The notes under the pieces were generated by a model, which saw only the letters and a program-made list of their open reading frames with translations, had not been told where the DNA came from and did no database searches. Of a stretch of DNA of 64,000 nt, positions 1 to 64,000 are shown piece after piece (positions within the stretch are counted from its first letter, which is position 1; every line of letters begins with the position of its first letter). This DNA comes from Paulinella micropora (taxonomy: Eukaryota > Cercozoa > Imbricatea > Euglyphida), in assembly GCA_009731375.1 (NCBI GenBank), contig BJOX01000144.1, positions 340,858-404,857 of the forward strand. The letters are read 5' to 3'. Made by a program: the position numbers and the translations under genes.

Positions 1-64000
<64,000 letters not shown>

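Overview
The window is eukaryotic, AT-rich and assembled with N gaps. Well over half of it is simple-sequence DNA: CTAT, CATA/GTAT, ATT, ACT, AAC, CT, TA, ATCCT and ATATT arrays. None of the long low-complexity reading frames is a gene. The organism cannot be named from this sequence. GT-AG introns, a tRNA-derived SINE, foldback elements and an intron-rich secreted-type protein point to a large-genome alga, other protist or invertebrate.

Islands of unique sequence between the arrays can be read as exons on the + strand. About 45 short candidate exons (18-477 bp) lie between roughly 740 and the right edge. Nearly all can be joined with AG acceptors, GT donors and matching splice phases. The parsimonious reading is ONE enormous gene, open at both ends. 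Its N-terminal part (0.7-16.7 kb) is a thermolysin-like M4 metallopeptidase: propeptide end (VFVDAHSGQ), HEWAH zinc site, downstream Glu ligand at exact thermolysin spacing, and an active-site DNGAVHTNS motif. From about 17 to 31 kb come poorly classified linker exons. From 31 to 48 kb, and again at 59.5-64 kb, there is a chain of cadherin-like beta-sandwich repeats (Pfam PF12733-like). At least six are complete, and each carries a C-x(3-5)-P-x-F-x(6-7)-[YF]-x-C signature. Coding sequence is only a few percent of the window.

The most unusual feature is how introns are built. Almost every exon is accompanied by 1 to about 10 truncated 'echoes': its first or last 25-60 bp, with the splice site, repeated in tandem and separated by microsatellite. 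Acceptor-side echoes lie upstream of the intact exon, donor-side echoes downstream. CTAT arrays end in acceptors (tctatctag) and GTAT/GTAC arrays begin at donors (gtatgtatgt), so the microsatellites themselves supply splice signals.

Interspersed elements sit in these introns. They are a tRNA-derived SINE (2 copies), two other families that share its 3' end and ATT tail, a 5'-truncating family with an ATCT tail (4 main copies plus fragments), a TIR MITE (2 copies) and two foldback families (2 copies each). One of the ATT-tailed families forms a nearly perfect 493-bp tandem array of about 17 units at 49,981-58,768. N gaps: 5439-6108, 9301-9466, 11479-11488, 15697-15746, 17742-18630, 26200-26209, 27326-27335, 30034-30594, 32821-32830, 35625-35892, 40288-40297, 40700-40724, 47932-47942 and 48326-49280.
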